The notes under the pieces are model-generated. The model was not told the DNA's origin, did not search any database, and saw nothing but the letters and a program-made list of their open reading frames with translations. Below, piece by piece: positions 24,772-36,576 of a stretch of 64,000 nucleotides of DNA. How positions within the stretch are numbered: the stretch's first letter is position 1; the number at the start of each line of letters is the position of its first letter. This DNA comes from Chryseobacterium sp. (GTDB lineage Bacteria > Bacteroidota > Bacteroidia > Flavobacteriales > Weeksellaceae): NCBI RefSeq assembly GCF_019236175.1, contig NZ_JAFAJM010000003.1:124001-188000 (forward strand). The letters are read 5' to 3'. The position numbers and the translations under genes were made by a program.

Positions 24772-25116
24772 ATGAATTTAATTATCCGATTGTTTGTAAC
24801 AGCGATAGTTGCTTATCTCTTAACTAAAATTTTACCGGGAGTACATTTTGAAGGGTTTTCTTCGGCAATTATTTTTGCTATTGTACTGGGGGTTTTAAAC
24901 ATATTTGTGAAGCCTGTTCTCAGTTTATTCGGGCTTCCGCTCACCATTATTACATTAGGTTTCTTTGCATTGGTTATTAATGCAGGAATCATTATGATTG
25001 CAGACTATTTTATAGACAGCATGGTAGTGGATGGTTTCTGGTGGGCATTTATCTTCAGTATTCTGTTGTCAATTGTCACTTCTCTGGCGAATTCAATGTT
25101 CTCAGATGGTAATTAA
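24772..25116 (+). CDS. Phage-holin superfamily IV (YvlD-like) membrane protein
   Basis: Small membrane protein of 114 residues with four hydrophobic segments. The family pattern is IRLFVTAIVAYLLTKILPGVHFEGF, then AIVLGVLNIFVKPVLSLFGLPLTIITLGFFALVINAGIIMIADYF and a last segment. YvlD-type proteins are chromosomal and unrelated to phage lysis in spite of the family name; their role is poorly defined, possibly envelope stress. A terminator follows. Confidence 0.88.
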   Translation: MNLIIRLFVTAIVAYLLTKILPGVHFEGFSSAIIFAIVLGVLNIFVKPVLSLFGLPLTIITLGFFALVINAGIIMIADYFIDSMVVDGFWWAFIFSILLSIVTSLANSMFSDGN

Positions 25117-25134
25117 TGGATTATCATACCTTTT

Positions 25135-25171
25135 AAAAAAGTCCGTCGGTATATTGCTGACGGACTTTTTT
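25135..25171 (+). terminator. Terminator after the YvlD-like gene
   Basis: Perfect stem AAAAAAGTCCGTC/GACGGACTTTTTT with an 11-nt loop. Functional in both directions by sequence. Confidence 0.9.
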
Positions 25172-25370
25172 TTCACAGGATTCGGAATGTATTTTAAGGA
25201 AGGGATATGAGGCATGGATGTGTGAAGAGCCGGAGTTTAAGCAGGTGTATAGACAGGAATTCTGATCAATGAAAATGAATAGATCTGTTGATTTATCATT
25301 TATACCTTTTATTTTTTATTTAAAACACGAACTTTTTGTTAATTATCTCGGTCATTTTTATTTTAAATAT

Positions 25371-25378
25371 TAACTTTG
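25371..25378 (+). promoter_or_regulatory. -7 box upstream of the S9 peptidase
   Basis: TAACTTTG matches TAnnTTTG and would give a leader of about 70 nt. Confidence 0.45.
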
Positions 25379-25456
25379 GCAATCTTTGAATGTAATGAAA
25401 GGATTTAATGAAATCAATATGGTTTTGCAGATCCGCTAAAAAATGAATATCAACAT

Positions 25457-27451
25457 ATGAAACTTAAGTACAGCCTGCTGGCTCTGGCAGCTCCGCTTTT
25501 AATGAATGCACAACAATTAATGACGCCTGAAATTCTTTGGACTTTGAAAAAAGTAGGAGTACAGGCTGTTTCACCAGATCAGGCTTCTGTTATCTATAAA
25601 GTAGGACAGGTAGATCTGAAAACAGAAAAAACAAAAAATGAGAACTACTTTCTGAATGTTCTTAACCACCAGTCTTCTAAAATTGATTTCGGTAAAAAAT
25701 CCCTTATCCAATGGGATAAAAACGGAATTTATGCTCAGGAAGGAGATAAAATATATCTTTCAAAAGATGCAGGAAAAACCTGGTCAGAATTTTATACCAT
25801 TGGTGAAGTTGACAATATTGTCATTTCTCCAGACGGTAAAAAGATTGCTTTCAGCAAACAGGTATTGGTAGAGAAAGTAATGGGGAAAGATAAATTCACA
25901 GATACGCCTAAAACAACAGCTCAGGTATATACAGATCTGAATCACAGACACTGGGATTATTTCAATGAAGGAAAATACAACCATGTGTTTGTAGTGAATA
26001 TTTCCGAAAAAACAGAATCAGCAAAAGATCTGTTAGAAGGAAAAGCATGGGATTCTCCTCAAAGACCTTTCGGTGGTGCTGAAGATTTTATCTGGAGCCC
26101 GGACTCTGCACAGCTTTTGTATGTTACAAAACCCAAAAGCGGTAAAGAGTATTCTACAAGTACCAATACTGATATTTTTGCTTATGATCTGGCTTCAGGA
26201 ACTACTAAAAATTTAACGGAATCCAATAAAGGCTACGATGTTAATCCTAAGTTCAGTCCGGATGGAAAATCATTGATCTGGCAAAGTATGGCCAGAGATG
26301 GCTATGAAGCTGATAAAAATGATGTAAAAATCCTGGATTGGAAATCGGGAAAAACAACCAATCTTACTGCAGGATGGGATGACAGCGTTTCAGGAGATGT
26401 TCTTTGGGGAGCAGATTCAAAAACAATTTATTTCACGGCTGCTTACAGAGGAACAAAACAGCTTTTCTCACTGGACTCAAAATCAGCAAAAGTACAGCAG
26501 ATTACAAAGGGTAATTTTGATGTTAACGAAATCTTTACAGACAATAAAACTTCCCTTTTAGTTGGAAGAACCGATGTAAACCATGCTACGGAGATTTTTT
26601 CCGTTAACCTTAAGGACGGAGAAATGAAGCCGGTGACTGAAGCAAACAAAGATGCTTACGCTAAGCTGGCTCAGGGAAAATCTGAACTTAAAATGGTAAA
26701 AACTTCGGATGGTAAAGAAATGGGAGTATGGTTCCATTATCCACCCAACTTTGATCCGAATAAAAAATATCCGACACTTGTATACTGTCAGGGAGGACCA
26801 CAATCTGCACTGACGCAATATTTCAGTGTGAGATGGAACTTCGCTTTAATGACAGCAAACGATTATATCGTAGTGGCTCCCAACAGAAGAGGAATGCCGG
26901 GTTGGGGAACAAAATGGAATGAAGATATTTCAAGAGACTGGGGCGGACAGCCAATGAGAGATTATCTGGCAGCAACAGACTACGCGAAAACTTTACCTTA
27001 TGTAGACGGCGACAGAGTGGCCGCAGTAGGGGCAAGCTATGGTGGTTATAGTGTATTTATGCTGGCTGGGATTCATGAAAACAGATTCAAAACGTTCATT
27101 GCTCACGATGGATTATTTGACATGAAATCATGGTATCTTACTACTGAAGAACTCTGGTTTGCCAACTGGGACTTAGGTTCTCCCTGGGAAAAGCCACTTC
27201 CAAAAGCATATACAGAATTCAATCCAAGCAATTTTGTCGACAAATGGAATAAGCCCATCATGATCGTTCAGGGAGGAATTGATTTCCGTGTACCTTACGA
27301 GCAGGGACAGGAAGCTTTCCAGGCTGCAAAATTAAGGGGATTAAAATCTAAACTGGTGTATTTCCCGAACGAAAATCACTGGGTACTCCATCCGCAAAAC
27401 GGATTGGTGTGGCAGAGAGAATTCTTCGACTGGCTGAAAGAAACATTGTAA
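25457..27451 (+). CDS. S9-family prolyl oligopeptidase / dipeptidyl peptidase (DPP5-like)
   Basis: Secreted peptidase of 664 residues. Signal peptide MKLKYSLLALAAPLLMNAQQ. Residues ~25-400 are a beta-propeller with WD40-like PD40 repeats (VISPDGKKIAFSKQ, IWSPDSAQLLYVTK, PKFSPDGKSLIWQS). The C-terminal alpha/beta hydrolase domain has the catalytic triad Ser527 (GASYGGYS), Asp609 (GGIDFRVP) and His641 (NENHWVL). It would release dipeptides from the N-terminus of oligopeptides in the periplasm. Monocistronic, between a promoter and a strong terminator. Confidence 0.93.
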   Translation: MKLKYSLLALAAPLLMNAQQLMTPEILWTLKKVGVQAVSPDQASVIYKVGQVDLKTEKTKNENYFLNVLNHQSSKIDFGKKSLIQWDKNGIYAQEGDKIYLSKDAGKTWSEFYTIGEVDNIVISPDGKKIAFSKQVLVEKVMGKDKFTDTPKTTAQVYTDLNHRHWDYFNEGKYNHVFVVNISEKTESAKDLLEGKAWDSPQRPFGGAEDFIWSPDSAQLLYVTKPKSGKEYSTSTNTDIFAYDLASGTTKNLTESNKGYDVNPKFSPDGKSLIWQSMARDGYEADKNDVKILDWKSGKTTNLTAGWDDSVSGDVLWGADSKTIYFTAAYRGTKQLFSLDSKSAKVQQITKGNFDVNEIFTDNKTSLLVGRTDVNHATEIFSVNLKDGEMKPVTEANKDAYAKLAQGKSELKMVKTSDGKEMGVWFHYPPNFDPNKKYPTLVYCQGGPQSALTQYFSVRWNFALMTANDYIVVAPNRRGMPGWGTKWNEDISRDWGGQPMRDYLAATDYAKTLPYVDGDRVAAVGASYGGYSVFMLAGIHENRFKTFIAHDGLFDMKSWYLTTEELWFANWDLGSPWEKPLPKAYTEFNPSNFVDKWNKPIMIVQGGIDFRVPYEQGQEAFQAAKLRGLKSKLVYFPNENHWVLHPQNGLVWQREFFDWLKETL

Positions 27452-27472
27452 ATCAATATAAAAATAGTAATA

Positions 27473-27497
27473 AAAGCGGGCTTTAGCCCGCTTTTTT
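27473..27497 (+). terminator. Terminator after the S9 peptidase
   Basis: AAAGCGGGCT-TT-AGCCCGCTTT followed by T run. Confidence 0.88.
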
Positions 27498-27532
27498 CAT
27501 TATAAAAAAACAATGGCTTTAGCCAAAATGTA

Positions 27533-27540
27533 TATATTTG
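27533..27540 (+). promoter_or_regulatory. -7 box abutting the DNA glycosylase start
   Basis: TATATTTG ends 3 nt before ATG 27544, so transcription should start at or next to the start codon. This suggests a leaderless mRNA. Confidence 0.5.
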
Positions 27541-27543
27541 AAT

Positions 27544-28041
27544 ATGCAAAATCGTATTTCCTCATTTCCGCCACTGATTGATTTCCGGTCTGAAATTCTG
27601 ATTTTAGGCTCAATTCCGGGAGTGAAATCACTGGAAAAGCAACAGTATTACGCTCATCCTCAGAACAAATTCTGGCGCATTATTTTTGAGCTGCTTCAGG
27701 AAGAATTTACTGAAGATTATACACAGAGAATCAAAATAATAAAGAAGCATCACATGGCACTTTGGGATGTTATTGATTCATGCGAAAGAAAAGGAAGTCT
27801 GGATTCGGAAATTAAAAACGAAGAAGCCAATCAAATAGAAGAATTGCTGCAAAAGCATCCAAATATCAAAGCCATTTTCTGTAACGGAGGCAAATCATAT
27901 AAGAGTTTACAGAAACTTCTGGGAAAAAATTACAGGATACCGGTTATTTTACTGCCTTCCACAAGCCCGCTTCATACCGTTTCATTTGAAAAAAAACTTG
28001 AAGAATGGAAGAAAATTCTGGAATTTCTGGGCAGAGAATAA
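27544..28041 (+). CDS. DNA-deoxyinosine (hypoxanthine) glycosylase, UDG superfamily
   Basis: Uracil-DNA-glycosylase-fold protein of 165 residues. The N-terminal motif LILGSIPGVKSLEKQQYYAHPQNKFWRI and the C-terminal LLPSTSPLHT are those of the family that removes hypoxanthine (deaminated adenine) from DNA. The Ile/Ser-Pro-Gly loop holds the activating region and the SPLH loop the DNA-binding His. ATG 27544 is preferred over TTG 27538 because that TTG is part of the -7 box. Confidence 0.87.
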   Translation: MQNRISSFPPLIDFRSEILILGSIPGVKSLEKQQYYAHPQNKFWRIIFELLQEEFTEDYTQRIKIIKKHHMALWDVIDSCERKGSLDSEIKNEEANQIEELLQKHPNIKAIFCNGGKSYKSLQKLLGKNYRIPVILLPSTSPLHTVSFEKKLEEWKKILEFLGRE

Positions 28042-28053
28042 TTCTAAAATACA

Positions 28054-28106
28054 GATTCCCGCAGAATGCTCTATCAATCCGTAGATTTTATCATGCTGCG
28101 GGAATT
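28054..28106. repeat. REP-like inverted repeat
   Basis: GATTCCCGCAGAATG (28054-28068) pairs with CATGCTGCGGGAATT (28092-28106). Same family as 13079-13143. It lies between convergent genes and may also act as a weak terminator. Confidence 0.6.
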
Positions 28107-28112
28107 TAAAGG

Positions 28113-29143
28113 TTAGAAATTATGTATTCCCAGATACAGTCTAAGCCCTTTCAGTAATTCTAGCTGGTTTTTAGTCCGGTCCAAATTATGCTCAGGATAT
28201 TTTGTAGAATAATAGACACTTCCATTCAGATAATCCGTTAAAAAACGAAGTTCCTGAATATAAACGGCAACTTGCGCGGCATAATCAAGATTCCCTGATT
28301 CTTCCGGAGTCAGTTTTTCTTTCAGATGGAATAAGAACCCTTCTTTTACAGCCTTATACATTTCAGGATTGAAATTGTTTGTGGCACTGCCGTCATCTTC
28401 ACAGGTGGCGTTGGTATAAGACTGAACCATTGTTCCGAAATCATATAAAATCGTAGAAATCATTATGGTATCCAGATCGATTACAGCCAGTGGATGATGA
28501 TGATGATCAAAGAGTATGTTACTGATTTTTACATCTGCATGGATGATCCTTTTGGGAATCTGATTACTTTTTTCCATTTCGATCCATTGGTCAGGTAAGT
28601 CCAGCAGCTCGTTGGTGATTTCTATTTCAGTTTTTGCATTTTCTCTTAAATGAGGCGCTGCATTTTTTAGCGAGTTTTTATAATCTGTAATTCTTTTTTC
28701 AAAATTGAGGAAGCCCGGAAGGGTATCTTCAAGAGCAGGTAGTTTTTCAGTATTTACCGTAGCAAGAAAATAACTGAATGTTTTAGCCGCTTCAAAAGCT
28801 GTCTGTACAGACGGAGCAGTAAGAAAGGTAACACTGTTTTCTACAAAACTCAGCATACGCCATGGCTCACCATTGGCGTCTTTTATCAAAAGCTGGTTAG
28901 TAAGAGAGGGGATAGGCTCTATAATTTGAAAATGATAATTATTTGATCTGAGGAGTTCATTAATTATTAGATGATTATGGATGATCATCTCCGGATGCCT
29001 GAAAACCGTCTGATTGATTTTCTGAAGGATATATTTTTTCTGTTGCTCCGGATCTTCCAGAAGATAAGTAGTATTGATTAATCCGTCATTGATGGGAGTG
29101 AGGGAGTATTGCCGGGAGCCGATAAATTGAGTTATAATAGCTT

Positions 29144-29153
<10 letters not shown>
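28113..29153 (-). CDS. Sugar kinase of the APH family (N-acetylhexosamine 1-kinase-like)
   Basis: Aminoglycoside-phosphotransferase-fold kinase of 346 residues. The N-lobe has GLINTTYLLE and KKYILQKIN (ATP-binding Lys). The catalytic loop is IIHADVKISNILFD and the metal-binding segment is LAVIDLDTI. Members of this branch with PSxTNQ-type and HADVK motifs include NahK, which makes N-acetylhexosamine-1-phosphate. It overlaps the nucleotidyltransferase gene by 10 nt, and that gene overlaps a GH109 gene, so GalNAc or GlcNAc 1-phosphorylation is the best inference. Antibiotic inactivation is unlikely. Confidence 0.82.
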
Positions 29154-31439
<2,286 letters not shown>

Positions 31440-31530
31440 CTATTTTTTTTCTAAATATATTAAAACTTTTGTAAATCACGATGGAGTGGGAAAGGAGAGT
31501 AGGGATTTAGGGATTCAAAGGTTGCTGATT

Positions 31531-32607
31531 TTACTGTCCGTAATAGGCCATGATCAGTTTTTCTCTCATTTTATTCAGGTATTTAATGTCTTTGGTATTG
31601 GATAAAATAATTAACGTAAGCCCTTTATCTACCAGATGTACCCAGTTGGCGCTATGTCCGTATCCTTCTCCCTGACGTTCTGCAAACAGGCTATTGACAG
31701 ACCCGAATTTTTTTGGATATACCCAGAAACCAAGGGCTGTATCTTCCAGCTTTTTATCTGCAGTAAGCATGGTTTCCAATGTCTTTTTGTTAAATAAAGT
31801 ATGGTTGAATAGAGCCTGATCAAAGATGAGCAGATCTTTTGGCGTAGAATACATAGCTCCGGCTGAATAGAAATTGTCAATATAGGTATTGGTAGGCATA
31901 TGAAGTGCAAACGGATCGGATGAATCCGCCGAATATCCCTCGTCTATATTTCTAATAATATCATTGTGATGAAGAAATCCTGTATTCTGCATATGGAGAG
32001 GAACGAGTATCTGCTCCTTCAGGACTTCCTCAAAGGGTTTATTGTATATTTTTTCAATAATCTTTCCCAGGAGGATAAAATCACCATTGTTGTAACTGAA
32101 TTTTGTCCCGGGCTTGTCAATTAGTTTTTCAGAGAGATATGTGGTGATGAATTCATCCAGATTCCATATTGTGTTGTCATAGGCCTGATGAATAAGTTCT
32201 GGTGAGCTGATATCTTTGTTTTCTCTGCCGCTGCTGTATGTCAGCAGGTTTCTTATCGTGGCTTTTTGGGCCGCTTCTCCTTTATATTCGGGATAATAGG
32301 TGGAAATTGTGGCATCCAGATTAATTTTTCCCCTTTCATAAAGCTGCATGATCAGTGCCGCAGTAAAGGTCTTTGTGAGCGAAAAAATAGGAAATCTCGT
32401 TTCATCAGAAAAACTGATATTATAGTGCCGGTTGGACAAACCTGTGTAGGTAAGTAATTCAGTGTTTCCATTTCGAGCCATTAAGACAGCCCCATTAAAA
32501 TTATCTTTTTTTATACAGGAATCAATTACCTGTTCAACTTTTTGTTTATGCTGCGGATAAGCAAAGTGAATGATGATCAACAGAAGTCCTGAAAGTTTTC
32601 TTTTCAT
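31531..32607 (-). CDS. Secreted serine hydrolase, beta-lactamase/PBP fold
   Basis: Class-C-beta-lactamase-like protein of 358 residues with signal peptide MKRKLSGLLLIIIHFAYPQ. The SxxK motif is FSLTKTFTAA and the YxN motif is FSYNNGDFILLGKII. The usual KTG triad is replaced or degenerate; the region near AERQGEGYGHSANWVHL may supply the third motif (HSA). Such proteins include D-aminopeptidases, esterases and peptidoglycan enzymes. Beta-lactam resistance cannot be claimed. The N-terminal segment DSCIKKDNFNGAVLMARNG is typical of serine hydrolases of this group. Confidence 0.85.
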   Translation of the reverse strand: MKRKLSGLLLIIIHFAYPQHKQKVEQVIDSCIKKDNFNGAVLMARNGNTELLTYTGLSNRHYNISFSDETRFPIFSLTKTFTAALIMQLYERGKINLDATISTYYPEYKGEAAQKATIRNLLTYSSGRENKDISSPELIHQAYDNTIWNLDEFITTYLSEKLIDKPGTKFSYNNGDFILLGKIIEKIYNKPFEEVLKEQILVPLHMQNTGFLHHNDIIRNIDEGYSADSSDPFALHMPTNTYIDNFYSAGAMYSTPKDLLIFDQALFNHTLFNKKTLETMLTADKKLEDTALGFWVYPKKFGSVNSLFAERQGEGYGHSANWVHLVDKGLTLIILSNTKDIKYLNKMREKLIMAYYGQ

Positions 32608-32663
32608 AGTAATGGTTTTTATAAGATGAATATTGATACAAAATGAGTCATTTTATATCAGAT

Positions 32664-34199
32664 TTACTGGCCGATCCAGGCTTTCCTTAATGCTACTTGC
32701 TTTGAATCGGGATTAGGTAAGAGACCTACTTTTCCGGTACTTTCATCATAGCTAAAACCTACTTTTGTCAGATATTCTTTCAAAGGAACAGCCTGGGTAC
32801 CTTCAAGGTAATCACTGAAAAATGTTCGTATTTCCGGAAAGGTCAGTTTAGTAATTTCATCAAACAGATCATCATCATTAAAGTATTTACCCGCTCCATA
32901 TTTTTTCATCAGCTGAAGCATCAGATCCTGGGTACCTGTCTTTCCTCCTGAAAGTTCTCTTAATCTGATATCCAGACACATTCCCAGTAGTGGCCCCTTC
33001 TGATAAAAATTCATATACTGATCCTGTCTTTTCATTGCATTTTTACTGATTTCTGTGAAAGAAAGCGTATTGTCAAACTCTTTCATGCCCTGTATTTTTT
33101 CATCAAGACTCTTTTCAAAAGCCTCCAGGCTGATCATTTTCTGCTTTATGGGCATATGAATTGTTGCGTACTCCGTCATCCCTTCATACAACCAGAGATG
33201 TTTGGAGAGGACAGGGTTTAGAAAATCATAATGCTGAATTTCCTCTGAATGTATGTTCAGTGGGGTGATGATATGAAAAAATTCATGAGAAGCCACTCTG
33301 TTGAGTGCCATCGGAAGAAATTTCATATTTCCTGAACGGTACAGGCAAACGGTTGACTGTGAATGCTCAAGTCCGTCTCCCAAAAATCCGTTCTCATTAG
33401 AAGATTCATAATAAATTAAAAAGGCATATTTATGAACCGGTAATGAGCCTCCCAGATAGGCCTGCTGGTTTTTCAGAATATTCTCCAGTTCAAGGGCAAT
33501 TTTTTTTGAATAATGCCTTTCCTTTTTATTATAGAATGAGACAAGTACTTCCGTATGACCTATTTTCAGCCATGTGGTATCGGGAACACAGTACATCACC
33601 GGCGAGTCTACCAACTGACGGTAATCTTTTGCCCATACTTTATCCGTATTTTTATCTTTTTGTTGATAATCCAATGCAGAAGAAGCATAGAACCCCTTAT
33701 TCTTTGTAATATTGATTTGATAGGGAATATCCTTCATCTCTTCAAAATATCCCACTAAAGAATTATAATTGATTACAAAAATACTGTCTTTTATAAAGGT
33801 ACTGCCTGCAGATCTGGCTTCATGGCTTTCTTTTTCTAAGGAATCCCATCCATCAGCCACCTGATAGGAGATGGTATTGACGTTTTTAAGATCATGAATC
33901 ATCCAGCTATTTTGATCCAGACGCTCTGTCGCTATTTTTTTTCCTTTTTTATCAGTAGCAACAAGGTTGGAAACATATTGTCCGAAATTCATGGCCTGGT
34001 AAAAACCGGGAACCAGCTTGGGAATAATAAACTTTCCTTGCTTAAGATTGTTTTTGGGGGGCGTAAAAGATACTTTGACTTCATCATTTGTAAGGTGAAG
34101 AAGATCTATATTGTATGTATAGCTTTGCTTTGATTTCTGGCCGATAATTGCAATAGGAAGGATAAGTAGTATAAAAACTAATCTGATCAGTGAATTCAT
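32664..34199 (-). CDS. M61-family metallopeptidase (glycyl aminopeptidase-like)
   Basis: Zinc peptidase of 511 residues from ATG 34199 (MNSLIRLVFILLILPIAIIGQ), where the signal peptide begins; the frame stays open 11 codons upstream. The N-terminal beta-rich domain contains YNIDLLHLTNDEVKVSF and FIIPKLVPGFYQAM. The catalytic site is SHEFFHIITPLNIHSEEI (HExxH), with the third ligand Glu in LWLYEGMTEYATI. A PDZ domain, present in many M61 enzymes, is short or missing at the C-terminus. It acts outside the cytoplasm on N-terminal Gly/Ala peptides by family analogy. Confidence 0.88.
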   Translation of the reverse strand: MNSLIRLVFILLILPIAIIGQKSKQSYTYNIDLLHLTNDEVKVSFTPPKNNLKQGKFIIPKLVPGFYQAMNFGQYVSNLVATDKKGKKIATERLDQNSWMIHDLKNVNTISYQVADGWDSLEKESHEARSAGSTFIKDSIFVINYNSLVGYFEEMKDIPYQINITKNKGFYASSALDYQQKDKNTDKVWAKDYRQLVDSPVMYCVPDTTWLKIGHTEVLVSFYNKKERHYSKKIALELENILKNQQAYLGGSLPVHKYAFLIYYESSNENGFLGDGLEHSQSTVCLYRSGNMKFLPMALNRVASHEFFHIITPLNIHSEEIQHYDFLNPVLSKHLWLYEGMTEYATIHMPIKQKMISLEAFEKSLDEKIQGMKEFDNTLSFTEISKNAMKRQDQYMNFYQKGPLLGMCLDIRLRELSGGKTGTQDLMLQLMKKYGAGKYFNDDDLFDEITKLTFPEIRTFFSDYLEGTQAVPLKEYLTKVGFSYDESTGKVGLLPNPDSKQVALRKAWIGQ

Positions 34200-34255
34200 T
34201 GCTATTGTTTTTAAGTGAATATGAAAGTACAAAAATTGGTCATGAGTAAAGAACT

Positions 34256-34948
34256 TTATTTTTTCATAAAGTACACTTCTTCATAGGGTTGAATCAGCAC
34301 CCAGCCATGTCCTGAGAATTTCATTTGAAATTCTTCACCACTTCCTCTTCCGATCAGACTTTTAAAAGAAACATTGGTTTTCAGTTCTGGGCTGAGGTTC
34401 CCTGACCATGCAACAGTGGCATTAGGATCTGTAAAAACAGGCGTATCGGGAGCCACCAGTAAAGTGAGCGGATCTCCGTGAGTGGTGATGGCAATGTGTC
34501 CCGTTCCTGAAAGTTTTACCTGAAAAAGGCCTCCGGACATCATACCGGCAATACTTTTGAGCATCGTAATATCACTTTTTACACTCTGTTCATGGGCTAA
34601 AACATCATTGCCATTCACACAAACAGATTCGTTATTCAGATAAAGAATACGAACTTTTTTTCCGGAATCTGCCACATATAATTTTCCTGTTCCTTCAGCC
34701 TTCATCAGCTTACTTCCTTCTCCGCTGATCGCTTTTTTTAAAAGATTTCCAATTCCTCCGGCCAGCATTCCCTGTCTTTCAAAATTAATATTTCCCACAT
34801 AACTCACCATGCTTCCCCGTTTTGTCCATACCGCCTGGTTATTAAGATTGATTTCCAGAAGATGTTTTGTTTCGAGCTCAAAATAATCCCGTTGTTGCGG
34901 ATTTTCCTTAGTCTCATTGATAAATGCTTCTATTGAATATTTGCTCAT
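34256..34948 (-). CDS. AIM24-family protein
   Basis: Protein of 230 residues from ATG 34948 (MSKYSIEAFINETKE). It is a beta-only TIGR00266/AIM24 protein with internal repeats such as GSMVSYVGNINFE, KVRILYLNNESVCVNGNDVLA, LFQVKLSGTGHIAITTHGDPL and the C-terminal SGHGWVLIQPYEEV. Yeast AIM24 is mitochondrial; bacterial members are cytosolic and of unknown role. The frame extends 21 codons upstream, but that part has no family resemblance. Confidence 0.87.
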   Translation of the reverse strand: MSKYSIEAFINETKENPQQRDYFELETKHLLEINLNNQAVWTKRGSMVSYVGNINFERQGMLAGGIGNLLKKAISGEGSKLMKAEGTGKLYVADSGKKVRILYLNNESVCVNGNDVLAHEQSVKSDITMLKSIAGMMSGGLFQVKLSGTGHIAITTHGDPLTLLVAPDTPVFTDPNATVAWSGNLSPELKTNVSFKSLIGRGSGEEFQMKFSGHGWVLIQPYEEVYFMKK

Positions 34949-35075
34949 AATTATGCTTTTTAAGATATTTTTTTCTTGTAGTGTTACTATCTTAGTTTGT
35001 CGAGGGTACACTACCTTTTGTTACTTATATGTTTTGCATCTGACAGTTCTTTGTCTGATAAGATGATCATAAAAT

Positions 35076-35141
35076 TTACGAAGAATCCTTTTTTCTTACA
35101 TGATTTTAGGGCTGGTTTCAGGAAGATCTTCGTAATTTTTT
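35076..35141 (+). repeat. Inverted repeat with T run
   Basis: Perfect 9-bp arms TTACGAAGA/TCTTCGTAA with a 42-nt spacer, then TTTTTT. Loop length makes a normal terminator doubtful; a small RNA 3' end is possible. Confidence 0.35.
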
Positions 35142-35369
35142 AGTTTCATTGCTCTGATTTACCTACTGATTTTCAGTTTTTACATGAAAATCAAACCAGA
35201 TAAGTTCATGAAGGTCTTTTATTGAATGTAATCATTGTATGGATTATAGAATGCAGATTATGAAGTGGATAGATTTTACCTGTAAAGTTATTTTTTTGTT
35301 AAAAATAGTCTTTTTAGCCTTTGGAAATCTCCATATAATCATGGTTTTATATTTGATTGCAAATAATAC

Positions 35370-35401
35370 TTGACAAAGGGGTGTTCAATGTCGTATATTT
35401 G
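35370..35401 (+). promoter_or_regulatory. queA promoter
   Basis: -33 element TTGACA (35370-35375), 18-nt spacer, -7 element TATATTTG (35394-35401). The best promoter in the window; about 50-nt leader before queA. Confidence 0.75.
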
Positions 35402-35456
35402 CACTCCGAAAATTACACCTTGTAATTTCAATAATTTTTAAACCGTAATTTAAAAA

Positions 35457-36506
35457 ATGAAAACATCAGATTTTAATTTTGATCTTCCTGCGGAATTATT
35501 GGCAGAACATCCTTCAGAGCACAGAGACGAAGCCAGATTAATGGTTCTTGATAGAAAGACAGAAACTATCCAGCACAAATTATTCAAAGATGTCGTTGAT
35601 TATTTTAATGAAGATGATTTGTTTATCTTCAACAATACTAAAGTTTTTCCTGCACGTCTTTATGGAAACAAAGAGAAAACAGGAGCTAAAATCGAAGTTT
35701 TCCTTTTAAGAGAACTTGATAAAGAAACAAGAGTATGGGATGTACTGGTAGATCCTGCAAGAAAAATCAGAATTGGTAACAAATTATTCTTCACTGAAGA
35801 TGAGTCTTTGGTAGCTGAAGTTATCGATAATACCACTTCAAGAGGAAGAACATTAAGATTCTTGTTCGACGGTTCTTATGACGAATTCAGAACGAAATTA
35901 AAAGAATTAGGAGAAACTCCGCTTCCGAAATACATCAAAAGAGCAGTAGAGCCTGAAGATGCAGAAAGATATCAGACCATTTATGCAAAAGTAGAAGGAG
36001 CGGTAGCAGCGCCTACAGCCGGTCTTCACTTCTCTAAACATTTGATGAAGAGATTAGAGATCAAAGGAATCAATTTTGCTGAAGTAACGCTTCATGTAGG
36101 ATTAGGAACTTTCAACCCGATTGAGGTAGAAGATCTTTCTAAGCACAAAATGGAATCTGAAGAGATCATCATTGATGAGAAAAATGCTGCTATCATTAAC
36201 AAAGCAGTAGAGTCTCACAGAAGAGTTTGCGCTGTTGGTACTACCACAATGAGAGCATTGGAAACTTCCGTTTCTTCCAACAAAAAAATCTCTGCATTCA
36301 ACGGCTGGACTAATAAATTCATTTATCCGCCTCATGATTTCGGAGTAGCCAACTCAATGATCACAAACTTCCACACTCCGAAGTCTACACTGATCATGAT
36401 GATTGCTGCATTTGCCGGAAGAGATTTCGTAATGCATGCTTATGAAGAAGCCGTAAAAGAAAAGTATAAATTCTATTCTTACGGTGACGCAATGTTAATT
36501 CTATAA
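35457..36506 (+). CDS. queA: S-adenosylmethionine:tRNA ribosyltransferase-isomerase
   Basis: Enzyme of 349 residues transferring the ribose of S-adenosylmethionine to 7-aminomethyl-7-deazaguanosine in tRNA, the penultimate step of queuosine synthesis. Diagnostic segments are [53 protein letters not shown] and the C-terminal [27 protein letters not shown]. Length is normal for the family. Followed by rlmN, another tRNA/rRNA modification gene that uses SAM, after 70 nt. Confidence 0.96.
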   Translation: MKTSDFNFDLPAELLAEHPSEHRDEARLMVLDRKTETIQHKLFKDVVDYFNEDDLFIFNNTKVFPARLYGNKEKTGAKIEVFLLRELDKETRVWDVLVDPARKIRIGNKLFFTEDESLVAEVIDNTTSRGRTLRFLFDGSYDEFRTKLKELGETPLPKYIKRAVEPEDAERYQTIYAKVEGAVAAPTAGLHFSKHLMKRLEIKGINFAEVTLHVGLGTFNPIEVEDLSKHKMESEEIIIDEKNAAIINKAVESHRRVCAVGTTTMRALETSVSSNKKISAFNGWTNKFIYPPHDFGVANSMITNFHTPKSTLIMMIAAFAGRDFVMHAYEEAVKEKYKFYSYGDAMLIL

Positions 36507-36524
36507 AAAAGATATCAGGTGATA

Positions 36525-36550
36525 GGTTACAGGTAGCATTACCTGTGACC
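36525..36550. repeat. Hairpin between queA and rlmN
   Basis: GGTTACAGGTA-GCAT-TACCTGTGACC, 11 pairs with one G-T and no U-run. Could moderate read-through or protect an mRNA end. Confidence 0.55.
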
Positions 36551-36576
36551 TGAAGCCTGAAATCTACAACCTTACA

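Larger units (their letters stand above)
25117..25456. other. Intergenic tract before the S9 peptidase
   Basis: Holds the terminator at 25135-25171 and the promoter at 25371. The piece between (25180-25320) has no supported gene; a ~20-codon open stretch ending at the TGA near 25264 has no start codon or recognisable similarity. Confidence 0.5.
34949..35456. other. 508-nt divergent intergenic region AIM24/queA
   Basis: Contains the queA promoter (35370-35401) and an inverted repeat TTACGAAGA (35076-35084)/TCTTCGTAA (35127-35135) followed by six T on the plus strand. No gene was recognised in it. Confidence 0.55.

Noticed and set aside
24772..25116. Prophage holin
   Set aside because: Superfamily name only; no other phage genes nearby and YvlD-like proteins are chromosomal.
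25195..25264. Open stretch ending YEAWMCEEPEFKQVY
   Set aside because: Looks protein-like but has no start codon and no recognisable similarity; too short to call a pseudogene.
31531..32607. Beta-lactam resistance gene
   Set aside because: Fold family matches, but the class C third motif is not clear and many relatives are peptidases or esterases.
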